Source: a bacterium (lineage in GTDB: Bacteria > Patescibacteriota > Saccharimonadia > Saccharimonadales > UBA4665). From it: a stretch of 5,236 bases of DNA. The position numbers and the translations under genes were made by a program. Each line of letters starts with the position of its first letter. Position 1 is the first letter of the stretch. Location of the stretch: assembly GCA_021804315.1 (NCBI GenBank), contig JAJZHX010000042.1, forward strand, positions 1 to 5,236. Reading direction: 5' to 3'. This document shows positions 5,111-5,236 of the stretch, piece after piece. Below the pieces are notes generated by a model that worked only from the letters and a program-made list of their open reading frames with translations, ran no database searches and had not been told where the DNA came from.

Positions 5111-5236
5111 TTTTTTTTGCCTCTTTTGGTTTAGGTGGCGACTGACAAACAACACAGTACATGTGTTTATTAAAACTATATTTTTCTTCTTTAGGTAGTC
5201 CAAAAATCGAACTAAAGATATCGGCTATTTCTGAGT
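5082..5236 (-). CDS. C-terminal fragment of an unrecognised protein with CxxC, probably frameshifted
   Basis: The frame enters from the right edge and gives 50 residues before TGA (5084-5082). It begins SEIADIFSSIFGLPKEEKYS, then NKHMYCVVCQSPPKPKEAKK. The first 41 residues look like genuine protein: an amphipathic helix, a loop, a CVVC knuckle and a Pro/Lys linker. After the nine-A run (5118-5110) the last nine residues (NVWTMWAMS) look out of frame. Removing one A would continue into the CGPCGLCRDC frame and give a six-cysteine, zinc-ribbon-like tail with spacing C-x2-C-x12-C-x2-C-x2-C-x2-C. The 5' part lies outside the window, so the family and total length are unknown. It would be transcribed toward nadD. 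Confidence 0.45.
   Translation of the reverse strand, partial: SEIADIFSSIFGLPKEEKYSFNKHMYCVVCQSPPKPKEAKKNVWTMWAMS

Noticed and set aside
4998..5198. Plus-strand 66-codon frame at the right edge
   Set aside because: It is antisense to the Cys-rich region. Its His/Phe-rich composition is what the opposite strand's A-runs and Cys codons produce.

Overview
The window is AT-rich bacterial DNA, densely coded, with short intergenic gaps. TGA, TAG and TAA all act as stops at sensible protein ends, so the standard bacterial code (table 11) fits. The mix of genes is a short archaeal-type aspartyl-tRNA synthetase without the bacterial GAD insertion, a membrane-anchored DsbA-like thioredoxin protein, a reduced DUF21/CBS membrane protein and a compact NadD. 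This suggests a small-genome lineage such as Patescibacteria/CPR (for example Saccharibacteria). That placement is inference from gene content and style; no rRNA or other marker is present.

Layout, left to right. Positions 1-937 (minus) hold an aldo/keto reductase whose C-terminus runs off the left edge. It has its own strong ribosome site and a consensus -10 box. Positions 1021-2331 (minus) hold aspS, and 25 bases upstream of it is a DUF21/CBS-domain membrane protein (2357-3343, minus). These two probably form a transcript that starts at 3344 or very close to it. A 66-bp divergent promoter region packed with TATAAT boxes separates them from a plus-strand DsbA-like oxidoreductase (3410-4069). 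A 258-bp low-complexity gap (4070-4327) lies between that gene and the convergent nadD (4328-4918, minus). At the right edge (4994-5236, minus) is a cysteine-rich coding region split between two frames at a run of nine A's.

Functionally these are mostly household genes: tRNA charging (aspS), NAD synthesis (nadD), extracytoplasmic thiol chemistry (DsbA-like), possible ion transport or membrane regulation (DUF21/CBS) and carbonyl reduction (AKR). No operon theme unites them. I see no tRNA, rRNA, CRISPR array, insertion sequence or phage gene. The points most worth a second look are the frame change inside the Cys-rich gene at the right edge, the apparently leaderless start of the DUF21/CBS gene, and the altered substrate-loop motif of the AspRS. 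I did not find a convincing new multi-gene system.
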